Shown one piece after another: positions 1 to 13,255 of a DNA stretch of 64,000 nucleotides. The stretch is from Arctopsyche grandis (Eukaryota; Arthropoda; Insecta; Trichoptera; Hydropsychidae): assembly GCF_051622035.1 (NCBI RefSeq), contig NC_135362.1, positions 26,967,001 through 27,031,000 on the forward strand, written 5' to 3'. Position numbers and translations under genes: made by a program. The first letter of the stretch is position 1, and every line of letters starts with the position of its first letter. The notes under the pieces were generated by a model, which was not told where the DNA came from, made no database searches, and worked only from the letters and a program-made list of their open reading frames with translations.

Positions 1-394
1 TTGTCCATACAAACGTATTACACTTCTCCCTTCCTCAATTATGGCACTAGAGAATTTTTTTTAAATATGCTATGGATATCCACCATTGGGATGCATCTAT
101 CGTTTTATTTTTTTGATTAGTTATTTTTTATAAGAGCTAGGAGCCGCCAAACATCTATAAAATCGTCTCTTTTTTACACCCACGAAAAGAGTCCACCGTG
201 CTTATTTAACGGTCGATTTAAAAAAAAATACGCACATAGTTGCACAGAAAATATCTTTCTCATGCCGATGATGAATTTTTTTTTAAAATTGGTCCAGTTT
301 TGGAGGAGAAAATAGGAGAATACGAAACCTCGATTTTGTTGATTTAAAATACGTATTATCTGGTCGAACCGCAACTGTCGCATTCACTCAATAT

Positions 395-1246
395 ATATAT
401 TGATATATATTGTCGCATTCACTCAATATATATGTACATTCACTCAATATTGAAGAAAGGAACGGCAACAAAATTAAGGTTTCGGGTGTACAGCCCTCTT
501 AACCGTTCAGACGCCCAGCCGACGCGCTGAGCGTATAATAGATACAGCTGTTTGCGCCTTAAGGCGCTTTGGGCAGCTAAGCGGTTAATCATTAATATTT
601 CACATAAAATAAATAAATTCTGATTGTAATATAAATAAATACTGTCTACATTCACGGTAATATTTACGTTGTCGATCAGCTGTCAATTCGAACCGTACGA
701 ACTGTTGCATGCTCGCTAATCGCTGATATAATAATACACAGCTTTGAACTTAAACGCGTTTTCGTATAACAGCTACACAGTCTGTGTAAGAGTTTCATTC
801 GAATAAAATCAAGGTAAACATTGTGCCCCTAGCGTTAGTTTAAATGACAGAGAGACAGGAAAAAGCGGAAAACGTATTTTATCAGATAACAGGAAAGGCG
901 CCTATTGTACCACTTTTTATAGAACGAAGTAGTCTCCAGCACAATAGTCATGCAAATATCGTTTTATTTGATCCACCCACTCGCTGGTTGGAAATTTCTC
1001 CCCTGAGATCAGTGCTTCTCAAAAACGAGACAAAACTCTTGACAAAATAAAAAATCATACTACAGTACACTCTCGATCTAATCCGGGATAATGCTGGGGA
1101 AGAAGAGCACGGATAATTCGAATTATCAAATTTTGACTTTGAATGTATATATTGTCGCATTCATTCAATATATACATTCACTAAATATATATATCGAAGA
1201 AAGGAACAGCAACATAATTAAGGTTTCGGGTGTACAGCCCTCTTAA
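395..1246. repeat. 105-bp direct repeats 750 bp apart, with pogo/Tigger-like end
   Basis: TTGTCGCATTCACTCAATAT through GGTGTACAGCCCTCTTAA occurs at about 407-501 and 1150-1246. Between them, GTACACTCTCGATCTAATCC near 1068 resembles a pogo/Tigger terminus. An open frame of 68 codons (844-1050) is not recognised. Confidence 0.45.
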
Positions 1247-1306
1247 AGCAGCCATCCAGTTAATCTGTGGTTCAGTCTGTCTGGCGCTTGTCGATCGTTT
1301 GCACCA
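1246..1306. mobile_element. Single arm of the MULE-type MITE
   Basis: GCAGCCATCCAGTTAATCTG through GATCGTTTGCACC matches the right arm at 30260-30318; no left arm is seen nearby. Confidence 0.6.
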
Positions 1307-2379
1307 AACCCAATTCATTGCTTAGACTCGCACCATAAGAATTGTCTCAGAAAGTTCCTTTCAAGAAACACGGACACATCCAGGACACCCCGATTGAGAA
1401 CCGCTCGACAAATAGGCATTTGTTGAATTTAAACCGCAGATGTTAGATTCGAAGGAAACGATTACGCATTATTATGATTTGCACGGCCAAGAATGCGAGA
1501 TAAAGTCAATCGTCCGCGCCGTTCGCTCTGTCATGGGTGTTAATTACGTGTACAAAGTGTCACATGTTTTAACAATCACTGGACGCTGAATTTTAATCAT
1601 ATTAATATATACGTATGTATGTATGTATACATCCAAACCACCATCCGTCGACACCAGAAATTCCCAAATGTCAACGAACCACCGTCCGAAAATAGCAGTT
1701 TGCGATCCTCGAACAGGTGTTAATTAATCGAAGAGTGTGAGGCTGACGAGATGAGATACGGTCGTGAAGAGAGATCGCTATCTATCTGTCGGCTCCAGAT
1801 CAGGATTATGGGACAAGGTTGACGGAGTGGCACGAAGAATGGACGATGTCGTGATCGCCCGTCACACTAACCCAAGGACCGGATTGTCACAATGCACTGT
1901 CTGTTTTCAACATTGATTTATGGTCATACGTGAAAATGTACCGCTGTGTGAATTCAATTGGATTACAATTTACACTACGTATGTACGTACGTAATCAATT
2001 CTTGGAAATTAAGCGAGCTAACGACTTAATCATTGTCTAAGGACATTAAATGGTTCACAGTTAAACATAGATGTGACACTTTGATCCATTCCGTTTGGAT
2101 GTAATACATACATACATATATGTGATTACCAGAGATGAGCTGCTAAATTTCGACGTAACGTTTTTTATTTGATTTTTATAAAGCAGTATGAGAACTTAGA
2201 CACAAAGGTCACTACTTGCATGTTTACCGCTGGAAAACAAGTAAAAAACTACTGCGTGTGTTCTAAAAGTCTCAGCAGAGTTTTATCGTATCGTATCAGA
2301 TGCTCATAAAACTGGAGATGCTTAAATTAAAAATGCTTTTCTATTGATGTTTACGATAAACATATCAATGACCTTGTCT

Positions 2380-3013
2380 ACAGATATTGTATGTCCATTT
2401 ATGAATTTGTATCGAATTTTAAGTTTGTAGATGCTGGAATAATCCAGGTTATTCCTTTCAAAGCTATTTTATTTTATTTTATTTTTATTTTACATATATA
2501 CCAGGAAGGCCTTACAGGTAAATCCCAATGCGCCTTCCTGGCCAATTACAAATACAAATACAGCATTTTTATTATAAGTCGTTGAATTGCGAGACACTGA
2601 AAAAACTCGCAAATTAACGAGACATCTATGAATTGTACATAAATTTTTATTGTACATCAATCAAATTTTTCAAATAGTGGTGACATAGTAGGTAGGAAGG
2701 ATTTTTAGCCAATTTTTTTTTCCGGGAACCGTTTCAACAATGAAATCAGAGAAAATTGGCAAACTCTGATAGGAAACGATCAACCTGGAGTCACAAATCC
2801 AGGTCTGACCAACAGCATACTCTGAAAAATTCATTTTCATTCAGGGATAGAACCCGGCACCTTCTTGACGGTAAGCAGAAGCTTAACGTCCGAGCTATGC
2901 TGCTGGCTTTATATATACCACATATATTACCATGAAAGGAAAACCCTGAATTAATCCGGCATCTACAAACTTAAAATTCGATACAAATTCAAAAATGGAC
3001 ATACAATATCTGT
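2380..3013. mobile_element. Foldback element with a SINE in its loop
   Basis: Arms of about 85 bases (2380-2465 and 2928-3013; ACAGATATTGTATGTCC ends, TTTAAGTTTGTAGATGC inside) enclose a complete minus-strand SINE. Confidence 0.7.
2466..2909 (-). mobile_element. tRNA-derived SINE, copy a
   Basis: In reverse it starts AGCCAGCAGCATAGCTCGGA and continues with a B-box-like GGTTCTATCCC and a body block (GGAGTCACAAATCCAGG). It ends with the stem-loop tail (CCAGGAAGGC ... ) and (AAAATA)n. Confidence 0.85.
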
Positions 3014-3019
3014 GCACCA

Positions 3020-5390
3020 AGCCATCGATATATGTAGCCCAGATGTCCGTCGCCCAGTTGACCGTATCCGAGTGAATAGTGTGGTATATGTATATTCTTC
3101 AATGTATTAAAGAATGCAAGGATTATATTAACACATTAATTTTTGATCTCTATGGATACTTACAGTAAGCTGACAATGATATACATTGCCAATTGGCCTC
3201 AACTTTGATTTTAAAACAAAGTCTGGACACTTCATGAATGTTTGTTGCATATTCCCTACTCATTTACTGAGTCGGTGTGCGATTTCATGTTATGAAAGCT
3301 TTTATCGCATTTTTCATCACGTCATTCTTCATTGGACATGTTCAATGCATACTTCGACACTGAAAACTCGAACACAATCGAGCACGCTCTTATGCATTTG
3401 ATAATAACCATTATATCGACGACCGACGGAACAATGTGTCTTATCGTCGGGTCAAATCGCATTCACCGCAAACAATCACACACCCCACTAAATGTATAGG
3501 AGTCCAATTGACGACTAGGAAACCGTTTCTGCAAAAAAATAAATAAACGATGATGGTACATAGTTGAAGGTCGATCGCTTGCGATTTAACCTCCGACATC
3601 AATTAAACCGATGCACAAACGGTCACGGATCACCGGAAGCACATGCAAACCGTGCATGTGTTCGATCGACTGAACCGAACTGTACTGTTCGTACACTTTA
3701 CCACTTGCTACTAATTAAAAAGCGGTGGCGCTAAAACAACGAAAAAAGCGTATCTAGCGGTCGGGTACTATGCAAGAGGTATCAATTTAACACCGGGTAA
3801 TTGGTTGTTCTTGCGTAATTGATTTACGACCATGCGCGGCGCTGCGTTGTTCACCGGAGCGGCGCGCCGCGCAAAAGTTCCCCGATGCTTCTTAAATTCG
3901 CTTTTTTTAGACGTTCAGCTGTCTACGTCCTCTGGTGAGGATCTTAGAAAGATGATGCGTTAAAAAAATTCAAAATTTTCTGCGCGCTTCTGTTAAGTGC
4001 AGTCTAATTTTGATGGATAGTTTGCTCGCGCATACTGCAAAGTACTAAAAAAATGATAAGGTTCATTAAATTGATTGCATTCCGACATTAAAATGAGAGC
4101 TCAACTTTATATGACCCAATTTTAATTCAGAGGTAGATCAAAAGAGTTGTTCTGTTATGTGTATCATTCAGAACTATAATAGATTGATTTGTTTGAAAGG
4201 AAGTTAATGGATAGTGCAAATCAACAGGTTAAAATAAAGGTCAAAACGCAATAAGAGCTAGAAGAAGATGGAGATTAGCTGTGTGCAAGTTATTCAAAAT
4301 TGTGGTCTCTTTATATATATCTATATTATAAAATATTAATAAAATCAGGAAAAAGTAGAAAATGACGTCAAAATTCGCACAAATTCGTTATTGTTCATAT
4401 GAATTCCACTAGTTGCGATAAGAATCAGCAAATGTGCACTATTCACATAGCACGTAGCGCGTTTGTAACCATTAGGTTCAATTTAAAGGAAAAAGTGAAT
4501 TTGTCTAATCGGGAAATGTGGCAAATGAGGATGTGCGTTATTTCAGCGATACGCATCGGTCAAAGAGAGACCTTTCAAACCAAGAAGTCGTCACAAATAT
4601 AAAAGGGAAACTGCGAAATGAGCCATCTATGATGCAATTTGCTCCAAATCCAATCCAGACACTACATTTCAGAATGGAACGGAGACTGCATCATTTCAGA
4701 TGGTGGATTTAGGTACTTTGGCGCAATTCGTATCCGTGCCAATTGATGCTCACCGTAAGTATCCAAAATAACAAGTGTTCGTCACGAAATTTATAGTATG
4801 TTTTCAGGGTAAACAATCACATCTGAAAGCACACTCGACAGCTGCAAATAACCCAGTTTTTTCTCGGAAAATATCCCAGTGTGGCAACAAAATACAGCGC
4901 ACTTCAGATGCAGTGGCATTCAGTGAACGGAAAGCACTCACTCAAAGTCAAAGTGATCAATGCATTTTTAAATGGGAACATCTTAATACAGATAAAATCA
5001 GATCTGCTGTTAGAATTCGACTTGGCCCAATACGAAAGTGGATAAATTTCACTGTTCAAGTAGCAAAAAGTAATTTGAGACACAACCCAAGACTCTCGAA
5101 GCATTGAAAAATTAAGTCGATGACTTATTTGAGTAAAATTTCAGCTCCGGATCTTACAATGCTGTAGGCATTAGATTCTGTGCAACGAGTATAAATATGT
5201 AGAGCATAGTGTGATTTGTTTAAGAAGAAAATATAGAAAGTGTATCTTTCAAAATATGTAGAAGCAGCTGTAAATATTATTTTTAAATTTTTAATATTAT
5301 GCTGTTTTTTTACTGTCCAAGTGTTCACTCCTTTCATGAGCATACTATTTTGTTCATACACGAACTATTGGTTTTAGTCTAAGTGCTAAC
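3020..5390. other. No gene seen; GC-rich patch near 3.6-3.95 kb
   Basis: Unique-looking sequence. A CpG-rich patch (CGCGGCGCTGCGTTGTTCAC at 3836, GGCGCGCCGCGC) stands out and could be regulatory. Short open frames at 4399-5107 are not convincing. Confidence 0.3.
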
Positions 5391-5440
5391 AGTCAAAACC
5401 TATTTTCAAATAGACTCACCAGATGTCGTATGACATTTTA

Positions 5441-5625
5441 GCTGTCAAAACTTTTGAGCTGCCAAAACTTCTCAGCTGTTAAAAACTTTTGAGGTGTCAA
5501 AACTTTTGAGCTTTCAAAACTTTTGAGCTGACAAAACTTTTGACCTGTCAAAACTTTTGAGCTTTCAAAACTTTTAAGCTGTCAAAACTTTTATTTGTCA
5601 AAACTTTTGAGCTGACAAAATTTTC
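5441..5625. repeat. About 19-bp minisatellite
   Basis: Around ten imperfect copies of GTCAAAACTTTTGAGCT. Not a CRISPR: no unique spacers. Confidence 0.85.
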
Positions 5626-6006
5626 ATTTATTTATTTAAACGGCCAAAAAAAATTACCATTTTACACAAAAAAATACAATTTACTAATAAAAATATAAAG
5701 AAACTACAACATGTTAAAAAAATATTTGGATTAATCGCATTTTAACTTACATCAACTGACATTAAATAAATCAAACATATACATACAGCTCATTACCCAG
5801 TCTGTGTAATCTTAACATGGCTGAGTTCTATGAATAATTAATGGTAAAGCAGTCAAAGCCTTTCAGATGCCAAAACGCCAAAGATTTGAAATGTGAAAAC
5901 CTATGGAAACCGCATTACAAACGTTGTTCTAACTCCCGTTTCCGCTACCAAGTCTACGAAATGTTACCTCTGACTTCTGACAAATTCATTAAAAGAGCAA
6001 AACATA

Positions 6007-6540
6007 TAACCAGCAACTTAACTCGGTAGTTGGCGTATATCAATTGAGGGGGTCATGGGTTGAAATCCGAGCCCGATGTTGATGGCAAGACCTTGGATCA
6101 TTGATGTATAATACACATAGGTGGGCCCTGACGTGTGATTTTGGTCGGAGATCTTGTCTTCACTAACTGAGGGGTGCGGGGGGCTTAACTAGCGGGGAAG
6201 TTTGGTTTTTTCCCTACGACGCAGCGGTACCTACCTACCTACTAAGAGAAACTGTGCATGCGCCATGTATTTTGCATGCGCCAAAAGGTAGACCAGTATA
6301 ACACGTGAGGGCGGATCTAGTGTATTATACATCAATGCCTTGGATATAATATGTGACTCCAGGTCGATCGATTTCTATCGGACTTTGCCAATTTATCTGA
6401 TATCATTGTTGAAACGGGTCCAAATAAATTAGCAACCTATGATTATTTGTTACCATTATTTGAATATAACGTCACATTAATAATAATGTTATAAATTTAT
6501 ATACATAATGTACAAATTTGACCAAAGGTGTGCCCTGGGA
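6007..6540 (+). mobile_element. tRNA-derived SINE, copy b, interrupted by a MITE
   Basis: tRNA-like head (CCAGCAACTTAACTCGGTAG, GGGTTGAAATCC). The body resumes after the MITE at 6346 (GACTCCAGGTCGATCG) and fades near 6540. Confidence 0.75.
6099..6337. mobile_element. hAT-type MITE 'CATTGATG', copy 1
   Basis: Inverted ends CATTGATGTATAATACAC, 239 bases, flanked by the perfect 8-bp duplication CCTTGGAT (6091-6098, 6338-6345). It is inserted in a SINE. Confidence 0.9.
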
Positions 6541-6589
6541 CAAAACCCGTAATGGCACCATAGTATTTTTTTTTAATGGCAAGCATCAC

Positions 6590-6705
6590 GAAAGCAGATG
6601 TTGTTCCATTTACGAAGGCTCACCCCCACTCCACGTAAAAAACGTGCATACTTGGATCGTATACTATTTTCGATGAGTGGGGGTGGGCCTTCCTAAATGG
6701 AACGA
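6590..6705. mobile_element. Small foldback element
   Basis: GTTCCATTTACGAAGGCTCA and GTGGGCCTTCCTAAATGGAA are inverted copies about 100 bases apart with CACCCCCACTC/GAGTGGGGGTG inside. Confidence 0.6.
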
Positions 6706-6709
6706 TATT

Positions 6710-9700
6710 TTTCAAATGTCAAGTTTGAAAGATTAAAATTATATATAGGAAATGCTGTCAAAGTCCAAAATATTAATGCAACCCAGAGTATATATGTAGG
6801 TAGAGTCGAATTGGAAAGATCTTATATGATAATGATGAATTTGAACGGAAATGACAAGTACGACATTTGCGCCAGCAATTCCGTAGCACTGAATTGGTTA
6901 AGTGAAGTATAAGTTTGGTCATGATCCCCTTTCAATTTCCCGGTCGTTAGTATGCATAAATTCTTGTTTTGTATTTTGTATAAGAATGATTGGTCGAAAT
7001 TATTTTTTTCAAGTGGGATTTTTGAAAGGCCAAGTTCAAGTGGGTGCAAGGCGAAGGTTAAGGCGATCTTCTGCATCATTAATTTGCTGATCCGATACGG
7101 TTCGTTTTGACGATGATGCGACACCAGCTTCCGATTTTCTTCTTAGAATACTTCATATTGTTTGTGCGATCAGTTTTCGGCACGTGCTTTTCTTTTTGTT
7201 TCTCGTTTTCTCGACGTTTATGGATTTTAATTTGGTGCGAAAACAATCTCACCGGTTGATTTATACAGTAAACAGTGTGCGGAAAATCTCTCGTCTCGTG
7301 AACTCTTTTGAAAAAATACTACGCTTTTAATTTAAATATTTTTACGAGTTGTCTTCGTTTTTGTTTAATTGAATGACGGAAAATAGAATAAAAGGTGCGT
7401 GACGCTAACAATATGGTGTTTTCAGGTGGTTTATGGAAAACCAAGTAGTTCAGCGAATTTTGAATGGAAATAAATAAACGAGTATAATTGAAGCATCTTA
7501 TTTGAAAACCTGACAGGAAAACAACATTGGATAAACACTCTAAAAAATCGCAATTGCAACTAAATATTTAACCAAATACTATACATAGGAATATAATTCG
7601 TTAACAAAATATTTGTTTTGAAAAATCGTTTTTTTCAACAAGTTTTTATCGGTTTTTTAAACTATGTACATACATAGATATGTATGCTTAAATTAGAATT
7701 ATTTTTTTGATTTTTAACACAACTTTTGACATCACTTCCTTTCATTATAGTTTTTTTTATTTTTTTATTCAATCCAACTCATAATATGAGGCATTAGAAA
7801 TAATAATAATCTTTTATATAAAACCGAAAAATATAAAATAATCTTATATATAAAACCTGTCGTCAAAGTCGTTTCTGATTGGCTGGTTTGTTCTAAAACG
7901 TTTGTGATTGGTCGGTCGATAAATAATATAATTTTTTTTCGATTCAAATAAATTTATTAAAAACTAACAAATGAATATTTTTTCATAGTTTTCATTTAAA
8001 TTCCATTTACCGAGCGAATAATAAGTTACCACTAGTAACTTATTATTTATTTTAATTTTAATGTTTAGAAATGCAGAAGACAAATTGTTTTTTTGAATTT
8101 AATCAGTTTATATAAATAATAATAGTTTTAATTCCAGATGACAGGAAAAATAGTGTAATCCTTATCGTACATTTAAACAAATATAATACATACATGTATG
8201 TAGATATATTGATAATACAAAAATTAAATAAATATAATAATAGCAATATACATATGTACGTATAATAATAATTCAAAATATAAAAAAATTACGAATTTAT
8301 TATTTTAATATATTTATTATCCAATAATAAGAAGAACTACAGTATCCATAAGGTATAATATATTTTGCACATCAGAATCGCCTATTTGCCCGAAAACGGT
8401 GAACAGCAAAGAAAACATAGATAAAGTAAAAATCATACCCTTCCGTGAAATAGCTATTTTTGCCGAAAAAATTTGTTATGGTCGTGGATCCACCGACTCT
8501 GTCGTTATGACTACCTACTTTGTCGGTAATTTGGTCAATTACGTCGGGCTTATAATTCAATTTAATGAAGAATTAAAAGATTCCATGTACATCAAAAAAA
8601 TTAAACTGGAACCATATGTATGGCATAAATCAAATATCATTTCCGTGAGCGAATCATCAACCGTTGCTTGACTTGTTTTCTAAATCTATTACTGAATTTA
8701 AAATATACATATATGAGAAAATGTAAAAGCTTGTAATATAAAGTTTGTATGGGATAATTTAAAAGAAGTAACTATTATAACTGTGTAACCTGTAAAGTTA
8801 AGTAGAGACACAATTATAGCCAGCTGTCATCGCGTCGATCTGACAGTCAATTCTGATGAAACTTTGATAATTTCGTGAATGATTAAATCCCTCTAGCATT
8901 ATATCGCAGACATTTGCTTACTTAAATGAAAGCTAATCTTCGTATGTCGGTAAAATATCAAAGCTATCGGAAAAATGGAAATAGTTCAAAATCAGCTCAC
9001 AAATTTTCAATGTCATGAAACTAATAAAAAGCTTTTATAGCTTTAAAGTTAAGGTCAACGTTTTTCCAACCATATAAATAACAAACGATTACTTTTCTAC
9101 AAAACGATGCTTATTACTTCGTCTCAAGCTATCGCTAATTGTGTTCTCAAACAAAAAAATACCATGTTTATTCAGTTTTCCGTTCGTGGTTTGTGGGAAA
9201 AGACATGGTGGGCGTAGGAAGCGTAAAATATTGACATTGTAGACCAAAGATGGACGCAATAATCGATTGTTGCCATATTTATCGTAAATAAAGAAAGAGA
9301 AAACGCTATTACCACAAATTGAAACGAATGCACACGTTTATACATCAACAGATCGTTGCGTAAACAACTCCTTGGATACGATAGGCTTTTTTATTCCAAA
9401 TTATGTTGTTTTGAATGTGGTATAAATGTACATGCGAGCAATCTATGTAGCTGGCTAATGCGACTTAACAATTTAAGTGATTTGTCTGAAGACGACTGCT
9501 AAACGAGCGTCTACTAAAAAGAGCAACCCCTATTTGACATGCGAATCAAAGTTCAGTGTCAAAGCACTTTGTTAAAACGGCGAAAAAATAAATATATGTA
9601 TGTAACAAGAGTGCTTAATTCAATCCAACGCTAGACGCATTCATATTAACCGTTTCAAGTCCGTCAATAGAAGTTTTTGCACTGTGTATTATGGCGAGTG

Positions 9701-9900
9701 CTGTGTCTAAGCACTTTTGCTCTAACATATGCTCTGTCTTTACATATAAGAGTAAACATGCATTCAAATTCCATTCAAAAGTTTTCCATATTATTAATTA
9801 TCATAGTGAAAGTTCTGGTTAAAATTCGTGTATAATAAATACTGACTTAAGTGAATCTTACTCATATATTGTAGTATCAGGTTGTGTGAAGACTCGCTGG
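6710..9900. other. AT-rich stretch without recognised gene
   Basis: Contains short open frames (6697-6912, 8399-8671) with no start context or family likeness, and AT-rich runs. Nothing else seen. Confidence 0.4.
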
Positions 9901-9907
9901 GCGACTT

Positions 9908-10430
9908 AGGGCGAAATCACAAAGGGAAGAACGGCACGTCGTGTGCATAGCTACCCGCTGTGGGGGTTCTCCTACATTTCTTCAAATATGGGATACACCG
10001 TTATCGATCACTGTCATGCAAGGATAAATACAAGGATAAAATTTTACCGAAAACACTCCAGGGGGTGATTTTGGGACGGCGCGTGCTGGATATACCATGA
10101 ATATGTACTGGGCATGCCGCATTTTCATGTTTAAACGTATTTTAAAAAACCTTGCTGTGTGTTTTCGCCATTGATGTATAATACACTAGATCCGCCCTCA
10201 CGTCTTATACTGGTCTCCTTTTGGCGCATGCAAAATACATGGCGCATGCACAGTTTATCTTAGTAGGTAGATAGGTACCGCTGCGTCGTAGGGAAAAAAG
10301 GTTTTTTTCCCAACTTCCCCGCTAGTTGAACCCCCCGCACCCCTCAGTTAGTGAAGACAAGATCTCCGACCAAAATCACACGTCAGGGCCCATCTATGTG
10401 TTTTACACATCAATGGTTTTCGCCCTCAAA
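9908..10430. mobile_element. AGGGCGAAAACACAC element, copy 1, split by a MITE
   Basis: AGGGCGAAATCACAAAGG at the left, inner block CTTCAAATATGGGATACACC and GGGGGTGATTTTGGGAC, then TGTGTTTTCGCCCT at the right. The MITE 10169-10415 interrupts it. Confidence 0.6.
10169..10415. mobile_element. hAT-type MITE 'CATTGATG', copy 2
   Basis: Same family, 247 bases, flanked by GTTTTCGC on both sides (10161-10168, 10416-10423). It is inserted in the terminus of an AGGGCGAAAACACAC element. Confidence 0.9.
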
Positions 10431-10439
10431 AAGATTATT

Positions 10440-10826
10440 ACATGGTGGAAAGCCACAGTGAATACACACTGAATGGTATGGGACGTTACGTGTCCTTGGC
10501 TTCCCGCTGTGACCGTAAAAAGTGGGTGTTCTCCAAACCGAGTTTGGGTGTAGTTGCACGTGCAGAATGCATGTGTTTGGGAGGTCGCACGCACATATCC
10601 ATATGCAATCGACAAGTTTCCCTAACATTTCTTCAAATATGGGATTCACCTTTATCGATCACTGTCAAACAAGGATAAAATATCACCGAAAGCAACCCAG
10701 GGGGTGATTTTTGGCATCATGTACATACATATATGGGCTAGGGGTGCTACGTTTTTTTCGCACGTTTATAAGTACCTGAAAAAAAGCACGTACCACGTAC
10801 CGCTCAGTGTGTTTTTGCCCTAAGCG
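10440..10826. mobile_element. AGGGCGAAAACACAC element, copy 2
   Basis: Shares CCAAACCGAGTTTGGGTG, ATTTCTTCAAATATGGGA and the end GTACCACGTACCGCTCAGTG plus TTTTTGCCCT with 21245-22301. Confidence 0.6.
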
Positions 10827-10829
10827 TCA

Positions 10830-11990
10830 TATGACAAGATGACAACTCAACCATTCTTCAACGCATGCTTCCCAGCCTAATCATTCATGCGTGTATTCTT
10901 CTGGCTATAAAATTAAATCCCACATGTTTGTATATTGCAAATAATCGTAAAAAATTGAACTTTTTCAGTAAATTTTATAAGAAGGCTCTTTACAGTTCAT
11001 AAGAGTATCATAATATATAGTGTTACATAAGTTGATGACCGTAGATTTGCATAGCAGATAAATATAGAAAGACTTTAAACCGGAAAGGTCTTTTTAGTGG
11101 TCTCTTGTTTGGGATAACTGCATTGTTTCCTTAAATTGCATAAATAATTATATATAATTTGCTTCTCCAGCACTTTTTAATTGTTTTTATATATGTAAAT
11201 ACTTACATACAAAAGTGATCATTTATTAAAAAAATAAATGAGTCTGTCTGTCTGATAATTCCCTTTCAATATGAGGCCAAATCTAAATAGAAACATTGTG
11301 TGACTGATTGAAGTTTGAGTCTGATTTCACATTACACTGAAACCGCAATAAATTGGCCTCAATATTCGAATATCTATGTATTTGTTGTGAATGATTCGGT
11401 GACAATTTCACACATGGCTACATATGTACATATATCTCAAACACGTCATGAAAATCTCGAAACTGGAATATCTGGTACTCGAAAATTCCACCCACTGAGA
11501 GTTACACACATTAACTACCATCTAACATCTATTTACATATTAGCCATAGGCTAAAATCTGCTCAGCATATATTTACATATTTTTGAAAATTCACACTATA
11601 GTCGATCCGATTAGCGTGAGACGAGAACCAAGCATGCTGCCTGCTTTTTTATGCATGCTGCATAAAAAATATAAAATTCCATTAATATAAAATATATACG
11701 TATTCCATAAATAAATTAATAATATCAACAACTTATGTATTTTATTTATGTAAAGATTTCAAAACACAAAACTTTCAAAAAATAAAAGTCAAATTCTACC
11801 GACCGCTATATGCACGTACAATGCTGTATATCTTGACCAAATGCAAAACTGAAACGAAATGAGATTGGCCATTGCGGGTCGAATTGTGGGTAATTGTGAC
11901 ACGGTGTAAATTTTATATTCGACATTTTACTTTGTTAAGTTTGAGTCTTATTTAAAATTACGCTGACACCTCATTGAGTGTTTATTTAAT
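10830..11990. other. AT-rich stretch, nothing recognised
   Basis: No frame, TIR or tRNA-like head found; a TGCATGCTGCAT-type palindrome near 11630-11670 is minor. Confidence 0.4.
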
Positions 11991-11995
11991 AGCTA

Positions 11996-12164
11996 CTAGT
12001 GGTTTTACCCGGCTTCGCTCAGTATTTGTAATATAAAACGCTTAAACATGACGAATCTAATAGTAACCATTTTATTAAATTTATTTGAATAGTTTTATTT
12101 TTTTTATTAAATTGATTCACGAACAAACAAACATATATACTGTCTGTTTCGAAATTATATGTAT
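11996..12164 (-). mobile_element. Helitron-like fragment, family A
   Basis: In reverse, CTAG plus the CCCGGCTTCGCTC terminus and the CGCTTAAACATG block lie at the left, and TTTCGAAATTATA (the reversed start) at the right. Next to it (12165-12210) is a short GC-rich piece of unknown origin. Confidence 0.65.
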
Positions 12165-12169
12165 ACCAG

Positions 12170-13250
12170 AATCCGGCGCCTGCGCCCACGGTGCCTTCGC
12201 CCCCGGGGACTTCGAATCCTTTGAATCGAATACACATATACATAATTTCGAATAATTTGAAAATACACATATACATTCGATTTTTTTGTATATATAAAAA
12301 AAACATCTTACATATGTATGTATTTTAGAAGAATCCCGATGATATAATATTGCGATTTTTTTTTTAATACACAAATCCTAGCGCAAAAATAGGCGTATTC
12401 GTTAGTTTAAGATAAAGCTTCCTATTGACATCTCAACTTTTCTTGGAAAGAAAAATAATCACAGTATTTCGGGAATACGTTTCGATATAAAAAATATTCC
12501 GTGACCGAAAACATTATTATAATATTTGGGAAGTGCTGATGTGCATATATCAGACCAGATCAAAGCTCGCTCGCACAAAACACGTCGTAAACAAATTGCG
12601 CAATGCTTTTTTTAGCATCGTTTAATAGCAAAATTAAATTTTTCATTCCGAATCTGCTGAAATGAATAACGATCGTTTCAAAAATAGTCATCGTTGGTGA
12701 ATGAGCTGTTCCGCAAATAGCTTCACACCGGTATTTTATTTAACACATTAACGGCGCAATATTTTTATCGACTTTGATTTACGACTGACGGGAAAGCGCT
12801 AAAACTTAATATATACGCATTTTTTAATGTATAATTTAAAATATATATAAAAAAAAGAATTTACAATCCGGGAAACGTTAACGAATTATCGCCTATTTTA
12901 ATGTGCCGTTTGATGTTTCTTGTCTTTCAGCTGAACTGGGGCGTTTGAAGCGGGTCTCATGATGAATGATGAGACGCTCGCTTAAATAGGATACTTCGTT
13001 TAGTCCGGATTGCATTTACTATTATTGTGTTTTTCCCGTATGTGAGGAAGTGCATATCCGGGATAAATTGTGTTGTTGAATAAGGATGATGTTTAAATTA
13101 TTAGATTTATATTTTATTAGGCAATTTGTCAAGAAACGCTCGGCCGGATGAAGCAGTTTATAATAAATGTCCCTGTTTTCCAAATGTCAATGACATGTTT
13201 TAAATAGCGTCAAATTGAATCGTTTTTGTAATCTTTTTAACTATTTTATT
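12170..13250. other. Unique AT-rich stretch with a small GC-rich piece at 12165-12215
   Basis: The GC-rich piece (CCGGCGCCTGCGCCCACGG) sits beside a Helitron end and may be a remnant of its interior array. The rest shows nothing. Confidence 0.35.
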
Positions 13251-13255
13251 TTATA

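Noticed and set aside
844-1050. 68-codon plus-strand frame starting with ATG
   Set aside because: No family recognised and it is flanked by repeats; left as unassigned.
4399-5107. Series of 64-110 codon frames
   Set aside because: No domain, low-complexity composition and stops in between; treated as chance.
5441-5625. CRISPR-like array
   Set aside because: Units are contiguous and imperfect with no spacers, in an animal genome; it is a minisatellite.
8399-8671. 90-codon plus-strand frame
   Set aside because: It depends on a non-ATG start and has no recognisable domain, splice context or codon signal.
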